Source: Paenibacillus oryzae
Lineage (GTDB): Bacteria > Bacillota > Bacilli > Paenibacillales > Paenibacillaceae
Reading direction: 5' to 3'
Length of the DNA: 64,000 bases
NCBI RefSeq assembly: GCF_001675045.1
Contig: NZ_LYPA01000079.1
Location: 1 to 64,000, forward strand
Shown: in pieces, positions 7,745-16,609 of the stretch
Position numbering within the stretch: position 1 is the first letter of the stretch
Layout of the letters: every line of letters begins with the position of its first letter
The notes under the pieces: generated by a model
Databases searched by the model: none
What the model was told of the DNA's origin: nothing
Seen by the model: only the letters and a program-made list of their open reading frames with translations
Program-made: the position numbers and the translations under genes

Positions 7745-8470
7745 ATGTCGCAGGAGTCGCAGCATATCCTTGTACCGGGAGAACGAATCGACGATTTGTT
7801 GATGGATACCGGCTTTCGCATTATTCAAAGCAGAGAGGTGTTCAGTTTTTCATTGGATGCGGTATTGCTTTCCCGTTTCGCAAGCGTGCCCAGACAAGGC
7901 CGTATTGCCGATTTATGTACAGGCAATGGAGTGATTCCCATTCTGCTTACAGCAAAAACAAACGCCCGGATTGATGCGGTGGAAATCCAGCCTCGTCTAG
8001 CGGATATGGCCAGGCGGAGCGTGGAGTTGAACGGCCTTCAGGGACAAATTCATGTGGTGGAGCAGGATTTGCGCCAATATCCCGCCGTTGCCGGAAATGG
8101 AGCGTATGATGCGATTACCGTTAATCCGCCTTATATGCCTGTCACTAGCGGGGACAAAAATGAAAACCAGCATTATGCCATCGCAAGGCATGAAATACAT
8201 TGCAGTCTGGAAGAGCTGGTTCAAGCATGCAGCCGTTTACTTCGGCCGGGGGGCAAGTTGTTTATGGTGCACCGTCCTTCCCGAATGCTGGACATCGTGG
8301 AAACGATGCGAAAGTGGAGACTGGAGCCGAAGCGCATTCAGTTTGTTCACCCCAATGCCCGTTCGGAGGCCAATATGATCTTAATTGAAGCAAGCCGCGA
8401 TGGAAAACCGGATATCAGGCTCCTGCCCCCGATTATGGTGTATAACGATGAAGGAGTGCAGATTGTATGA
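7745..8470 (+). CDS. yabB: tRNA1(Val) (adenine-N6)-methyltransferase-like protein (YabB)
   Basis: A 241-aa class I SAM-dependent methyltransferase. DLCTGNGVIPILL is the SAM-binding motif I and AITVNPPYMP the catalytic NPPY motif of N6-adenine enzymes. The family includes E. coli TrmN6, which modifies A37 of tRNA1(Val); the B. subtilis homologue is YabB. AAAGGAGAG precedes the ATG. It overlaps rsmI by 4 bp (ATGA), so the two are co-translated. The small yazA gene found between them in B. subtilis is absent. Confidence 0.9.
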   Translation: MSQESQHILVPGERIDDLLMDTGFRIIQSREVFSFSLDAVLLSRFASVPRQGRIADLCTGNGVIPILLTAKTNARIDAVEIQPRLADMARRSVELNGLQGQIHVVEQDLRQYPAVAGNGAYDAITVNPPYMPVTSGDKNENQHYAIARHEIHCSLEELVQACSRLLRPGGKLFMVHRPSRMLDIVETMRKWRLEPKRIQFVHPNARSEANMILIEASRDGKPDIRLLPPIMVYNDEGVQIV

Positions 8471-9360
8471 ACGTACAAAAAAGCTATGCTGGTACTATAG
8501 GAGGAAGCCATGAGGGTGAAGCGGGCAAGCTGTACCTTGTGGCAACACCTATCGGGAATTTGGAGGATATGACCTTTCGGGCTATCCGTATGTTGAAAGA
8601 AGCCGATCTAATCGCGGCAGAAGATACTAGGCAAACCCGAAAGCTATTAACGCATTTTGATATCCATACCCGGCTGGTCAGTTATCACGAGCATAACAAG
8701 TCGGCGAGCGGACCTGAACTGATACGCTTATTAATAGAAGGAAAAAATATTGCGCTGGTCAGCGACGCCGGTTTACCGGCGATTTCCGATCCTGGCGCCG
8801 ATCTCGTTTCCGATGCGGTAGCGGCGGGAATCGCAGTCATTGCTGTTCCGGGAGCCAATGCTGCTTTATCTGCGCTTATCATGTCCGGTTTGCCGACGGA
8901 CCAATTCCTGTTTGCGGGTTTTTTGCCCCGGGATAAAAAGTCGGCTCAGAGGATGCTGGAGCAGCTTGGACGACAGCGGGCAACTATTTTGCTGTATGAA
9001 TCTCCTCATCGTATTGCCAAGACACTCGCCTATATGCTGGATGCTGTAGGGAATCGGCGAATTGCTGTGGCGCGCGAATTAACCAAGCGGCATGAAGAAG
9101 TGCTCCGCGGCACGATAACAGAAGCGATGGAATGGTTTGGGCAGCATGAGCCTAAGGGCGAATTTTGCATCGTAATGGAGGGCGCTGGAGAAGATGAGGC
9201 GAATCAGGATACGGGAGGAAGCGATTGGTGGGAAACGCTTGATCTGGAGTCGCATGTTGCTCATTATGAAAACACGATGAGCCGCAAGGAAGCCATCAAG
9301 CAAACGGCTATGGATCGCGGCCTGTCGAAGCGGGATGTTTATAATGAAGTAAACCGCTAA
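8467..9360 (+). CDS. rsmI: 16S rRNA 2'-O-ribose C1402 methyltransferase
   Basis: A 297-aa tetrapyrrole-methylase-fold enzyme that methylates the ribose of C1402 in 16S rRNA. Signature segments are LYLVATPIGNLEDMT (residues ~24-38), AEDTRQTRKLL, SDAGLPAISDPG and PGANAALSALIMSGLP. The first ~20 residues before the domain are poorly conserved; ATG 8467 is the start in frame, overlapping yabB by 4 bp. The better-looking GGAGG at 8503 precedes an out-of-frame ATG. Confidence 0.93.
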   Translation: MNVQKSYAGTIGGSHEGEAGKLYLVATPIGNLEDMTFRAIRMLKEADLIAAEDTRQTRKLLTHFDIHTRLVSYHEHNKSASGPELIRLLIEGKNIALVSDAGLPAISDPGADLVSDAVAAGIAVIAVPGANAALSALIMSGLPTDQFLFAGFLPRDKKSAQRMLEQLGRQRATILLYESPHRIAKTLAYMLDAVGNRRIAVARELTKRHEEVLRGTITEAMEWFGQHEPKGEFCIVMEGAGEDEANQDTGGSDWWETLDLESHVAHYENTMSRKEAIKQTAMDRGLSKRDVYNEVNR

Positions 9361-9429
9361 TGCGAAACTGCTGCTTATGCCATCAGGCATGTTTCGTAAT
9401 GAAAGGCGGACTTTTTGAATAACCGCTAA

Positions 9430-9470
9430 TAAAAAAAGGACCTTCCTGGCCGGGTTTTAGCTAGGAAGGC
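9430..9470 (-). terminator. Terminator of abrB
   Basis: Read on the reverse strand, GCCTTCCTAGC...GCCAGGAAGG forms a strong stem followed by a T-rich run (TCCTTTTTTTATT), about 60 nt beyond the abrB stop. It also separates abrB from the converging rsmI. Confidence 0.75.
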
Positions 9471-9533
9471 GTCAAGGAGTATAAAAAGGTTAGAATTAAC
9501 AAGTAGGTATAAAATGATTATAACCGATTTTTT

Positions 9534-9788
9534 TTATTTTGTCACAGGAGTAGGCATTTCTGATAAACAAATATGGCAAACAATTTTTCCTTTAAAGTAG
9601 GAAACGTTCTCCGCATTGCCGCAGAAGATGCATGCAGGCTCATATTTCTTCAACATGATGCGCTCGCCGTCTACATAAATCTCAAGAGCATCCTTTTCGC
9701 CGATGCCCAGTGTACGGCGCAATTCAATTGGAATAACAACGCGGCCAAGCTCATCAACTTTACGGACAATACCGGTGGATTTCATCAT
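9534..9788 (-). CDS. abrB: Transition-state regulator AbrB
   Basis: An 84-aa DNA-binding protein. Residues 1-52 are nearly identical to the AbrB swapped-hairpin domain (STGIVRKVDELGRVVIPIELRRTLGI). AbrB represses post-exponential and biofilm genes and is itself repressed by Spo0A-P. The C-terminal ~30 residues differ from B. subtilis AbrB and carry two CxxC pairs (CIFCGN and CHIC), suggesting a small zinc-stabilised dimer domain. A sigma-A promoter and two Spo0A boxes lie upstream, as in B. subtilis. It is transcribed against its neighbours. Confidence 0.93.
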   Translation of the reverse strand: MMKSTGIVRKVDELGRVVIPIELRRTLGIGEKDALEIYVDGERIMLKKYEPACIFCGNAENVSYFKGKIVCHICLSEMPTPVTK

Positions 9789-9815
9789 TGTTTATCAATC
9801 CTCTCAAAAATATGA

Positions 9816-9832
9816 TTCGTCACGATTCGACA
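9816..9832 (-). promoter_or_regulatory. Two Spo0A boxes in the abrB leader
   Basis: On the abrB strand TGTCGAA (9832-9826) and TGACGAA (9822-9816) sit 3 bp apart; both fit TGNCGAA. They lie about 17-33 nt downstream of the predicted start site, the place where Spo0A-P binds to repress abrB in B. subtilis. Confidence 0.8.
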
Positions 9833-9855
9833 TTCTTTGTAGATTCTATGTTACT

Positions 9856-9884
9856 ATAATACCAACTCTTCCCAAAACAGTCAA
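9856..9884 (-). promoter_or_regulatory. Sigma-A promoter of abrB
   Basis: On the reverse strand TTGACT (9884-9879), a 17-bp spacer and TATTAT (9861-9856) give a good housekeeping promoter ~70 bp before the abrB start. Confidence 0.75.
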
Positions 9885-9967
9885 CCTAGAAAATTCTCAT
9901 AAAACAGCGTGGTTATACGCTTTTGAGTAAATCAAGCTTAAATTGCTCTGTAATAGAATACAACAGC

Positions 9968-10029
9968 TTCGACAATTTGGAAACTAAATTGCGACATTAT
10001 TCGACACTAGTTTTGAGAAATGTGTCGAA
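9968..10029. promoter_or_regulatory. Further Spo0A-box matches before the HD gene
   Basis: TTCGACA at 9968-9974 and 10000-10006 and TGTCGAA at 10023-10029 are three more exact 0A-box heptamers within ~60 bp, next to the start of the HD phosphohydrolase gene. Their position suggests Spo0A control of that gene; this is inferred from motif matches only. Confidence 0.5.
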
Positions 10030-10053
10030 AATATGAACAAAGGAGATGATAGA

Positions 10054-11352
10054 ATGAAAAAACCATTATCGGAAGAAAAAGTATTCAAGGATCCTGTTCA
10101 CCACTACGTCTATGTGCGGGACGAAACGATCTGGAATCTTATTAATACAAAGGAATTTCAACGTCTGCGCCGAATCCGGCAGCTTGGAACCACTTATCTC
10201 ACCTTTCATGGGGCTGAACACAGCCGGTTTTCACATTCACTCGGCGTTTATGAAATAACGCGTCGCATTATTTCACAGTTCGAAAGAAATGAATATCCCG
10301 ATTGGCCTGTCGAAGAGCGGCTTGTTTCCTTATGCGCAGCGCTTCTTCATGATGTTGGGCATGGTCCCTTCTCTCATTCTCTGGAGGATATTTTCGACAC
10401 GGATCATGAGCAGTGGACATGCAATATTTTGCTTGGAGATACAGAAATTAATGCTGTGCTGAAAAAAGTGTCCCCCGATTTCCCTGGCCAGGTAGCGGCT
10501 GTTATCTCCAAAACCTATCCAAAACCGATTGTGGTCAGTCTGATCTCCAGCCAGATGGATGCCGATCGTATGGATTATTTGTTAAGGGATGCTTATTTTA
10601 CCGGCGTAAACTACGGTACATTCGATCTGGAACGGATACTTCGCGTCCTTCGCCCGAGCCGTGACCGGATTGTCGTAAAGGAAAGCGGCATGCATGCGGT
10701 GGAGCATTATTTGATGTCGCGTTATCAAATGTATTGGCAAATTTATTTCCATCCGGTGACGCGCAGCTCGGAAATTATATTGAGGCAAATTTTCCGTCGT
10801 GCGCAACAGCTTAACCAGGCAGGCTACACCTTTTCCTGGATGTCGACGCCGCTTAAACAGCTGCTGGACAATAGTCTCGATTTACAGGCATATTTGAAGC
10901 TGGATGAGGCTTTGGCCCAAACCGCGTTTGCCGAATGGTGCCAGGAGGAGGACGGTTTGCTCAGCAATCTGTGCTGGCGCTTCCTGAACCGAAAGCTATA
11001 TAAATATGTAACCATTGATCACCCCGATGAAACGTGGCTGTCTGAGCTCGCGGAGCTGATGCCGTCGATCGGGCTTGATCCGGTCTATCATATGGAGATC
11101 GATTATCCCTTTGACCTCCCCTACGATGTGTACAGACTGGATCAGAAAAAGGGAGAAAAGGGTGGAAAAGCTCCGATTTTGTTACTGGATCATGAAGGCG
11201 GCATTAGCGAAATTTCCGTCAAATCCGACATTGTTCGTTCCATTACAGGGCTGCATCAAGGGGAATACCGGCTGTATTTTCCAGAGGAGCCGTTATTGCT
11301 GCATAAACACCTTTTATCCGAAAAAATCATTCAGGCATTACACCTGACCTAA
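10054..11352 (+). CDS. HD-domain phosphohydrolase (YwfO/dGTPase-like)
   Basis: A 432-aa HD-superfamily protein. Metal-binding residues are visible in HSRFSHSLGV and LLHDVGHGPFSHSLE, with MDADRMDYLLRD as the distal Asp motif. The family includes dGTP triphosphohydrolases and YwfO, a broad dNTPase in B. subtilis; the substrate is not certain. An in-frame ATG exists at 10033, but AAAGGAGATGATAG points to 10054. In B. subtilis metS occupies the place between abrB and tatD, so this gene stands in a non-standard position. Spo0A-box matches lie immediately upstream. Confidence 0.85.
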   Translation: MKKPLSEEKVFKDPVHHYVYVRDETIWNLINTKEFQRLRRIRQLGTTYLTFHGAEHSRFSHSLGVYEITRRIISQFERNEYPDWPVEERLVSLCAALLHDVGHGPFSHSLEDIFDTDHEQWTCNILLGDTEINAVLKKVSPDFPGQVAAVISKTYPKPIVVSLISSQMDADRMDYLLRDAYFTGVNYGTFDLERILRVLRPSRDRIVVKESGMHAVEHYLMSRYQMYWQIYFHPVTRSSEIILRQIFRRAQQLNQAGYTFSWMSTPLKQLLDNSLDLQAYLKLDEALAQTAFAEWCQEEDGLLSNLCWRFLNRKLYKYVTIDHPDETWLSELAELMPSIGLDPVYHMEIDYPFDLPYDVYRLDQKKGEKGGKAPILLLDHEGGISEISVKSDIVRSITGLHQGEYRLYFPEEPLLLHKHLLSEKIIQALHLT

Positions 11353-11367
11353 AGGAGAGCATTAAAA

Positions 11368-12141
11368 ATGGCTGTGCTGTTCGACACACATACTCACCTG
11401 GATTCCCATAAATTTGACGATGACAGAGAAGCTGTCATTATGCGCGCCCGGGAGGCGGGTGTAGAGCTGATGGTTAATATCGGCTTTGACAGGGAAACGA
11501 TTCCTACAACGATGAAATTGGCGGAGACGTATGATTTTATTTATGCGGCGGTTGGGTGGCATCCGGTAGAAAGCATTCATATGACGCCCCAGGATCTGGT
11601 CTGGATCGAGGAGCTTTGCAAGCATCCAAAAGTAGTTGCAATCGGCGAAATTGGACTGGATTATTATTGGGATACTTCACCAAAAGAGGTGCAGCATGCT
11701 GTATTCCGGGAGCAAATCCGGCTGGCCCGTAAAGTAGGCAAACCAATCGTCATTCATAACCGGGACGCTCATGAAGATATTTTGACGATTTTGCGGGAGG
11801 AAAAAGCGGGGGAAGTGGGGGGCGTTATGCATTGCTTCTCCGGAAGCCCGGAAACGGCCCAAATTTGTCTGGATATGAATTTCTATATTTCGTTTGGTGG
11901 ACCAGTTACTTACAAAAATGCAAGGGTACCAAAGGAAGCCCTTGCAAGCGTTCCCTTGGACCGTCTTTTGATTGAAACGGATTCCCCTTATTTGACACCA
12001 CACCCATATCGAGGGAAGAGAAATGAGTCCTCTTATGTCTCGTTTGTTGCAGAGGCGGCAGCTGAAATTAAGGGGATATCGGTCGAAGAATTAGGCCGGA
12101 TTACGACCGAAAACGGAAAAAAATGTTTTGGGATTGTATAA
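11368..12141 (+). CDS. tatD: TatD-family metal-dependent DNase
   Basis: A 257-aa TIM-barrel hydrolase (YabD in B. subtilis). Metal ligands are seen in FDTHTHLDS at the N-terminus, GEIGLDYYW, HNRDAHED, MHCFSGS and ETDSPYLTP. TatD proteins are 3'-5' deoxyribonucleases linked to DNA repair and quality control. It lies 15 bp after the HD gene with AAAGGAGAG upstream, so the two form an operon. Confidence 0.93.
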   Translation: MAVLFDTHTHLDSHKFDDDREAVIMRAREAGVELMVNIGFDRETIPTTMKLAETYDFIYAAVGWHPVESIHMTPQDLVWIEELCKHPKVVAIGEIGLDYYWDTSPKEVQHAVFREQIRLARKVGKPIVIHNRDAHEDILTILREEKAGEVGGVMHCFSGSPETAQICLDMNFYISFGGPVTYKNARVPKEALASVPLDRLLIETDSPYLTPHPYRGKRNESSYVSFVAEAAAEIKGISVEELGRITTENGKKCFGIV

Positions 12142-12274
12142 AAGTCGGTCAAAGAGGGAGAAATAAAGACCTTTCGCGCAAAAAAACTGATTTTTATCGG
12201 CCAATTCCTTGATTTTTTCAAAGTTTACCCGCTTTTTTCGTTTAAATCGCATTTTATCGCTTCTTTACAACAAG

Positions 12275-12315
12275 GCTCTGATGAAGGTATGATTCAAATC
12301 AGAGCTTTACCTTTT
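12275..12315 (+). terminator. Terminator after tatD
   Basis: GCTCTGAT (12275-12282) pairs with ATCAGAGC (12298-12305) around a 15-nt loop and is followed by a T-rich stretch (TTTACCTTTTG). Weak T-run. Confidence 0.6.
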
Positions 12316-12349
12316 GTATTCCATTTCCAGTATAGCAGACTGGTTTAAC

Positions 12350-12538
12350 CCCTTTCCCCTCCCCCCTGATTGCTTCCCGATGCTGCCCATTGGGATGTCG
12401 CCTGAGCACCCCTCCCGAATGACGACCAGCCCCCAAGCTTGAATAAACAGTCAATCGTCGTCATAGGGATGGAACAGGGGGGTGGGAGGATTCTGCTGTA
12501 GGGAAGAGCGCGCTTGCGCGCCAATAATGATTATAGTC
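12350..12538 (+). other. Highly structured intergenic leader before the YabE-like gene
   Basis: No gene is present in 12142-12596. C-rich runs at 12350-12366 (CCCTTTCCCCTCCCCCC) are answered by G-rich runs at 12475-12490 (AGGGGGGTGGGAGGA). Inside them ATGACGAC (12419-12426) pairs perfectly with GTCGTCAT (12457-12464). A further hairpin GCGCGCTTGCGCGC lies at ~12509-12522. The C/G-rich arms could form a long imperfect stem in RNA. Role unknown; attenuation of the downstream gene or an antisense transcript are possible. Confidence 0.45.
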
Positions 12539-12596
12539 GCGTCAGTTGTAACATGCGTAACACTTGGCGGCGGGGCTATGAAGGAGGACCGAAGTA

Positions 12597-13745
12597 GTGG
12601 GCTTAATCCAATTTAAGGACACCCATGGGCAACGATCATCCAGCATGACTTTCGCAATGCGATGGAAGCATGGAAACTTGCGTTTGATTATTTTGAGTGC
12701 AGTAATCTCAATCGCTATGACTTTCATGTTTTTGGTGTTGTTGTACGGAACCGCGGTGAAAAGCGTATCCGTAGTAGTGAACGGACAAGAAACCGTTGTG
12801 AAAACAAAGCAATGGGTTCTGCAACGCCTACTGGATGAACAAGCTATTACAATAGGACCACACGACGAGATATCCGTTCCGCTTAATTCCCCAATTAAGA
12901 ATGGTGACCGAATCGTAGTGGATCAAGCGATACCCGTAATTGTAAAAGCAGACGGCAAGACCTTAACGGTGTACACGACAGAGAAGACAGTACAAGCGGC
13001 GATAGGCGAAGTGAATCTATCCCTGCGCAATGATGATAAAGTAACACCTCCGCTTACCGAAAGCCTTGAGGCAAACGACACGGTAACGGTTGTCCGCGTA
13101 GATACCAAGGTATCAAAGCAGGAGAAAAACGTACCCTTCTCTATCGTGAAGAAAAACGACCCTAATCTGGAGCAAGGCAAGGAAAAGGTGGTCCAGTCAG
13201 GAAAAGAAGGCGTCGTGATTGAAAGCTTTGAGCAGAAATATGAAAATGGCGTGCTTGTTGCCAGCCAAAGCATCAGCGAGGTTGTTGAAACAGCAGTTGT
13301 CGACCAGATTGTAGCGGTTGGCACAAAAAAGCCCGAGCCAAAAGTGACGGTGCTGTCCAGCAACAGTCCGAGCGTTGCGACGGTTACGAAGGGCGATGTA
13401 ACCTTTAAGGCGAAAAAGGTGCTCGAAAGTGTAACTCTGACGGCTTATTCCGCTGGAGTCGCTTCTACGGGCAAAGACGAGGATCATCCGCAATACGGCA
13501 TTACGGCTTCCGGAACAAAGGTTCAGGAGGGCAGGACAATTGCGGTCGACCCTAAGGTCGTACCCATGGGCTGGTGGGTTTACATTGAAGGCATTGGATT
13601 CCGTCGGGCAGAGGACACAGGCAGTGCGATTAAAGGCAATAAAATAGATGTTTATTTCGACAGCGAAAGCAAAGCGAACAAATTTGGCAAGAAGTCCGGT
13701 TATACCGTATACATTCTTGGTCCAAACAAACCAACGTCGAGTTAG
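12597..13745 (+). CDS. yabE: YabE-like cell-wall protein (DUF348, G5 and 3D domains)
   Basis: A 382-aa exported or membrane-anchored protein. A hydrophobic segment at residues ~30-52 is an N-terminal anchor or signal. Two ubiquitin-like DUF348 repeats follow (SVSVVVNGQETVVKT.., VIVKADGKTLTVYTT..), then a G5 domain (VPFSIVKKNDPNLEQGKEKVVQSGKEG). The C-terminal 3D domain has its conserved aspartates (AVDPKVVPMGWWVYIEG...AEDTGSAIKGNKIDVYF), as in MltA-type and resuscitation-promoting lytic enzymes. It probably cuts peptidoglycan glycan strands. The start is GTG 9 nt after AAGGAGG. Confidence 0.88.
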   Translation: MGLIQFKDTHGQRSSSMTFAMRWKHGNLRLIILSAVISIAMTFMFLVLLYGTAVKSVSVVVNGQETVVKTKQWVLQRLLDEQAITIGPHDEISVPLNSPIKNGDRIVVDQAIPVIVKADGKTLTVYTTEKTVQAAIGEVNLSLRNDDKVTPPLTESLEANDTVTVVRVDTKVSKQEKNVPFSIVKKNDPNLEQGKEKVVQSGKEGVVIESFEQKYENGVLVASQSISEVVETAVVDQIVAVGTKKPEPKVTVLSSNSPSVATVTKGDVTFKAKKVLESVTLTAYSAGVASTGKDEDHPQYGITASGTKVQEGRTIAVDPKVVPMGWWVYIEGIGFRRAEDTGSAIKGNKIDVYFDSESKANKFGKKSGYTVYILGPNKPTSS

Positions 13746-13798
13746 GTTTGCATGCATGTCCCAGGATAGCTGCGTTCGCAATCAGCAGCAGAATATGG

Positions 13799-13963
13799 TA
13801 GGGTGTGTCTGAAGACTCCGCAAGGAGCAGATATTTCCGAATTTTTGTTCCATGCAAGGCGCTTTTTCGAAGGCTTACCGGGGGTAAGTCAAGGAAAAGT
13901 AACGCAGCAGGGGGCGAAAAGGCGGTGATAGATGCCCTTGATCGAGTTTTCAGACACGCCCTA
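13799..13963. mobile_element. MITE-like element with 19-bp terminal inverted repeats
   Basis: The left end TAGGGTGTGTCTGAAGACT (from 13799) matches the right end read on the other strand (TAGGGCGTGTCTGAAAACT, ending 13963) at 17 of 19 positions. The 165-bp interior has no plausible gene. It lies between the YabE-like gene and rnmV. It has the form of a non-autonomous transposable element; no transposase is present. Confidence 0.65.
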
Positions 13964-14029
13964 GATTCAAGAAGAGGCGCCGCCTCTTCTTTTTGCTTGT
14001 TCAAAGGCCGGAATGGAGGATAATGCGCC

Positions 14030-14584
14030 ATGATCAAGGAAATTATTGTGGTGGAAGGCAAGGACGATACTGCGGCAATTAAACGCGCTGTCGATGCTGA
14101 TACAATCGAAACAAACGGGTCCGCTATCGGCGAATCGGTGCTGCGCCGGATAGCTTTGGCGAATGAAAGACGGGGAATCATTATTTTTACGGACCCCGAT
14201 CATGCCGGCGAAAGAATACGTAAAATTGTTGCGCGGCATGCGCCTGGCTGCAAGCATGCGTTTCTGCCTCAGGAGCTCGCGGAATACAAGGGAGACATTG
14301 GCATAGAGAATGCAAGTCCGGAGGCGATTCGAAAGGCTCTCTCCGAGCTGCGGACGGAAACGGCCGAGGTGGCCGGCGAGGTGGACTGGAGCGATTTGAT
14401 GGATGCGGGGCTGATCGTACATGAGCAAGCGGCGGAGCGCCGGCTGCGCATGGGCAAGCTGCTGGGCATCGGCTATTGCAACGGGAAGCAATTTTTTAAG
14501 CGATGTACAAGCTTCCGCATTTCAAAGGATGAATTTTTGGCTGCACTTCATGAGATGGATGCGGCATGGGAGGATCAGGCATAG
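14030..14584 (+). CDS. rnmV: Ribonuclease M5
   Basis: A 184-aa Toprim nuclease that trims 5S rRNA precursors to maturity. The Toprim motifs IIVVEGKDDTAAI (catalytic Glu) and IFTDPDHAGERIRK (DxD-type) are clear, and the length and C-terminal region (GLGYCNGKQFFKR-like) fit the family. It ends directly before the rsmA start, as in B. subtilis. Its substrate, 5S rRNA, is encoded at 141-257. Confidence 0.94.
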   Translation: MIKEIIVVEGKDDTAAIKRAVDADTIETNGSAIGESVLRRIALANERRGIIIFTDPDHAGERIRKIVARHAPGCKHAFLPQELAEYKGDIGIENASPEAIRKALSELRTETAEVAGEVDWSDLMDAGLIVHEQAAERRLRMGKLLGIGYCNGKQFFKRCTSFRISKDEFLAALHEMDAAWEDQA

Positions 14585-15505
<921 letters not shown>

Positions 15506-15529
15506 CAGCTTGCTAAAGTAAAATGTCTC

Positions 15530-15557
15530 ACCATTCGTGCAATCTGCCCATAGGATA
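15530..15557 (+). promoter_or_regulatory. Possible sigma-K promoter of yabG
   Basis: AC (15530-15531), a 17-bp spacer and CATAGGATA (15549-15557) fit the sigma-K pattern AC-N16/17-CATANNNTA. It lies 21 bp before the yabG start. yabG is a sigma-K gene in B. subtilis, which supports the match. Confidence 0.5.
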
Positions 15558-15577
15558 AACGAAGAGGTGATAGACGT

Positions 15578-16432
15578 ATGAAGCAAGGGGACCTGGTCGT
15601 CCGCAAATCCTATGGCGGTGACGTATTGTTCCGTGTTGAAGCCATTCTAACTCAATCTGCCCTTCTGAAAGGCACGGACTACCGTCTGCTGGCGGATGCT
15701 CCGCTTCCTGATCTGTCCACCGTTAGCGACCCGGAATCAACGAGAGCGGCGCAGCAGGTGCGGATCAAGGTTAAAGATTCACTTGAAAAAATGAACACGT
15801 TAAAACAACGTATGGCCGTATCGGCCAATGAGCGCATGCGGCCGCAGACCGATGCGTCCTATTTTGAAATGCCGGGACGGGTATTGCATCTGGACGGAGA
15901 CAACAACTATCTCAAAAAAAGTATGCAGCTCTACGGCACCATGGGCGTACCGGCGCAGGGTCTCTATTTGCACGAGTCGCAGATGGCGGATGTGCTTTAT
16001 CGTCTGCTTCCCCAAACCAGGCCGGATATTGTGGTCATTACGGGACATGACGGAGTGTTGAAGCATCGCACGCAAAGCGAGGTCTACAACTTGACCAACT
16101 ACAAAAATTCGCAAAATTTTGTGAATGCTGTTCGGGTTGCCCGCCAATATGAAAAAAACAGGGATGGCCTTATTGTAGTTGCCGGCGCATGCCAGTCGCA
16201 TTTTGAAGCGCTGCTGCAGGCAGGCTCCAATTTTGCAAGCTCGCCGGGCCGTATTCTGATCCATGCATTGGACCCCGTCTATATCGCCATCAAGGCGAGC
16301 CTGACGCCTATACGCGATACCATCAATTTGCCCGAGGTGATTCATGGAACCATCAGCGGAATTGATGGGGTTGGAGGGATTGAATCCCTGGGAAGGTTCC
16401 GTGTAGGCTTGCCGAAGCCAAAAATAACGTAA
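15578..16432 (+). CDS. yabG: Sporulation-specific protease YabG
   Basis: A 284-aa YabG-family cysteine protease that processes spore coat proteins in the mother cell. Recognisable segments are KQGDLVVRKSYGGDVLFRV at the start, RVLHLDGDNNYL, VITGHDG and VAGACQSHFEALLQAGSNFASSPGR with the conserved Cys-His region. Length matches the family. GAAGAGGTGA precedes the ATG. It stands alone between rsmA and veg. Confidence 0.93.
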   Translation: MKQGDLVVRKSYGGDVLFRVEAILTQSALLKGTDYRLLADAPLPDLSTVSDPESTRAAQQVRIKVKDSLEKMNTLKQRMAVSANERMRPQTDASYFEMPGRVLHLDGDNNYLKKSMQLYGTMGVPAQGLYLHESQMADVLYRLLPQTRPDIVVITGHDGVLKHRTQSEVYNLTNYKNSQNFVNAVRVARQYEKNRDGLIVVAGACQSHFEALLQAGSNFASSPGRILIHALDPVYIAIKASLTPIRDTINLPEVIHGTISGIDGVGGIESLGRFRVGLPKPKIT

Positions 16433-16512
16433 CAAATCATGCATAATTTTCGCATAATTGCAGAAAACTACCGTCATTGGCATAGGTTTTTAAAAAAAGG
16501 ACCAAATCACCG

Positions 16513-16542
16513 TTGACAAATTAAATAGCGGACTGATATAAT
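16513..16542 (+). promoter_or_regulatory. Sigma-A promoter P1 of veg
   Basis: TTGACA (16513-16518), an 18-bp spacer and TATAAT (16537-16542): perfect -35 and -10 hexamers. It is the upstream one of two promoters before veg. Confidence 0.85.
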
Positions 16543-16553
16543 ATTTTGTTTGT

Positions 16554-16582
16554 TTGACAAATCCTCTTCCTTTGGTTATAAT
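16554..16582 (+). promoter_or_regulatory. Sigma-A promoter P2 of veg
   Basis: TTGACA (16554-16559), exactly 17 bp, and TATAAT (16577-16582): a full consensus promoter 28 bp before the start codon. The veg promoter is among the strongest in B. subtilis. Confidence 0.92.
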
Positions 16583-16609
16583 GGACAAGGAAAGAGGTGG
16601 TAGTCGACA

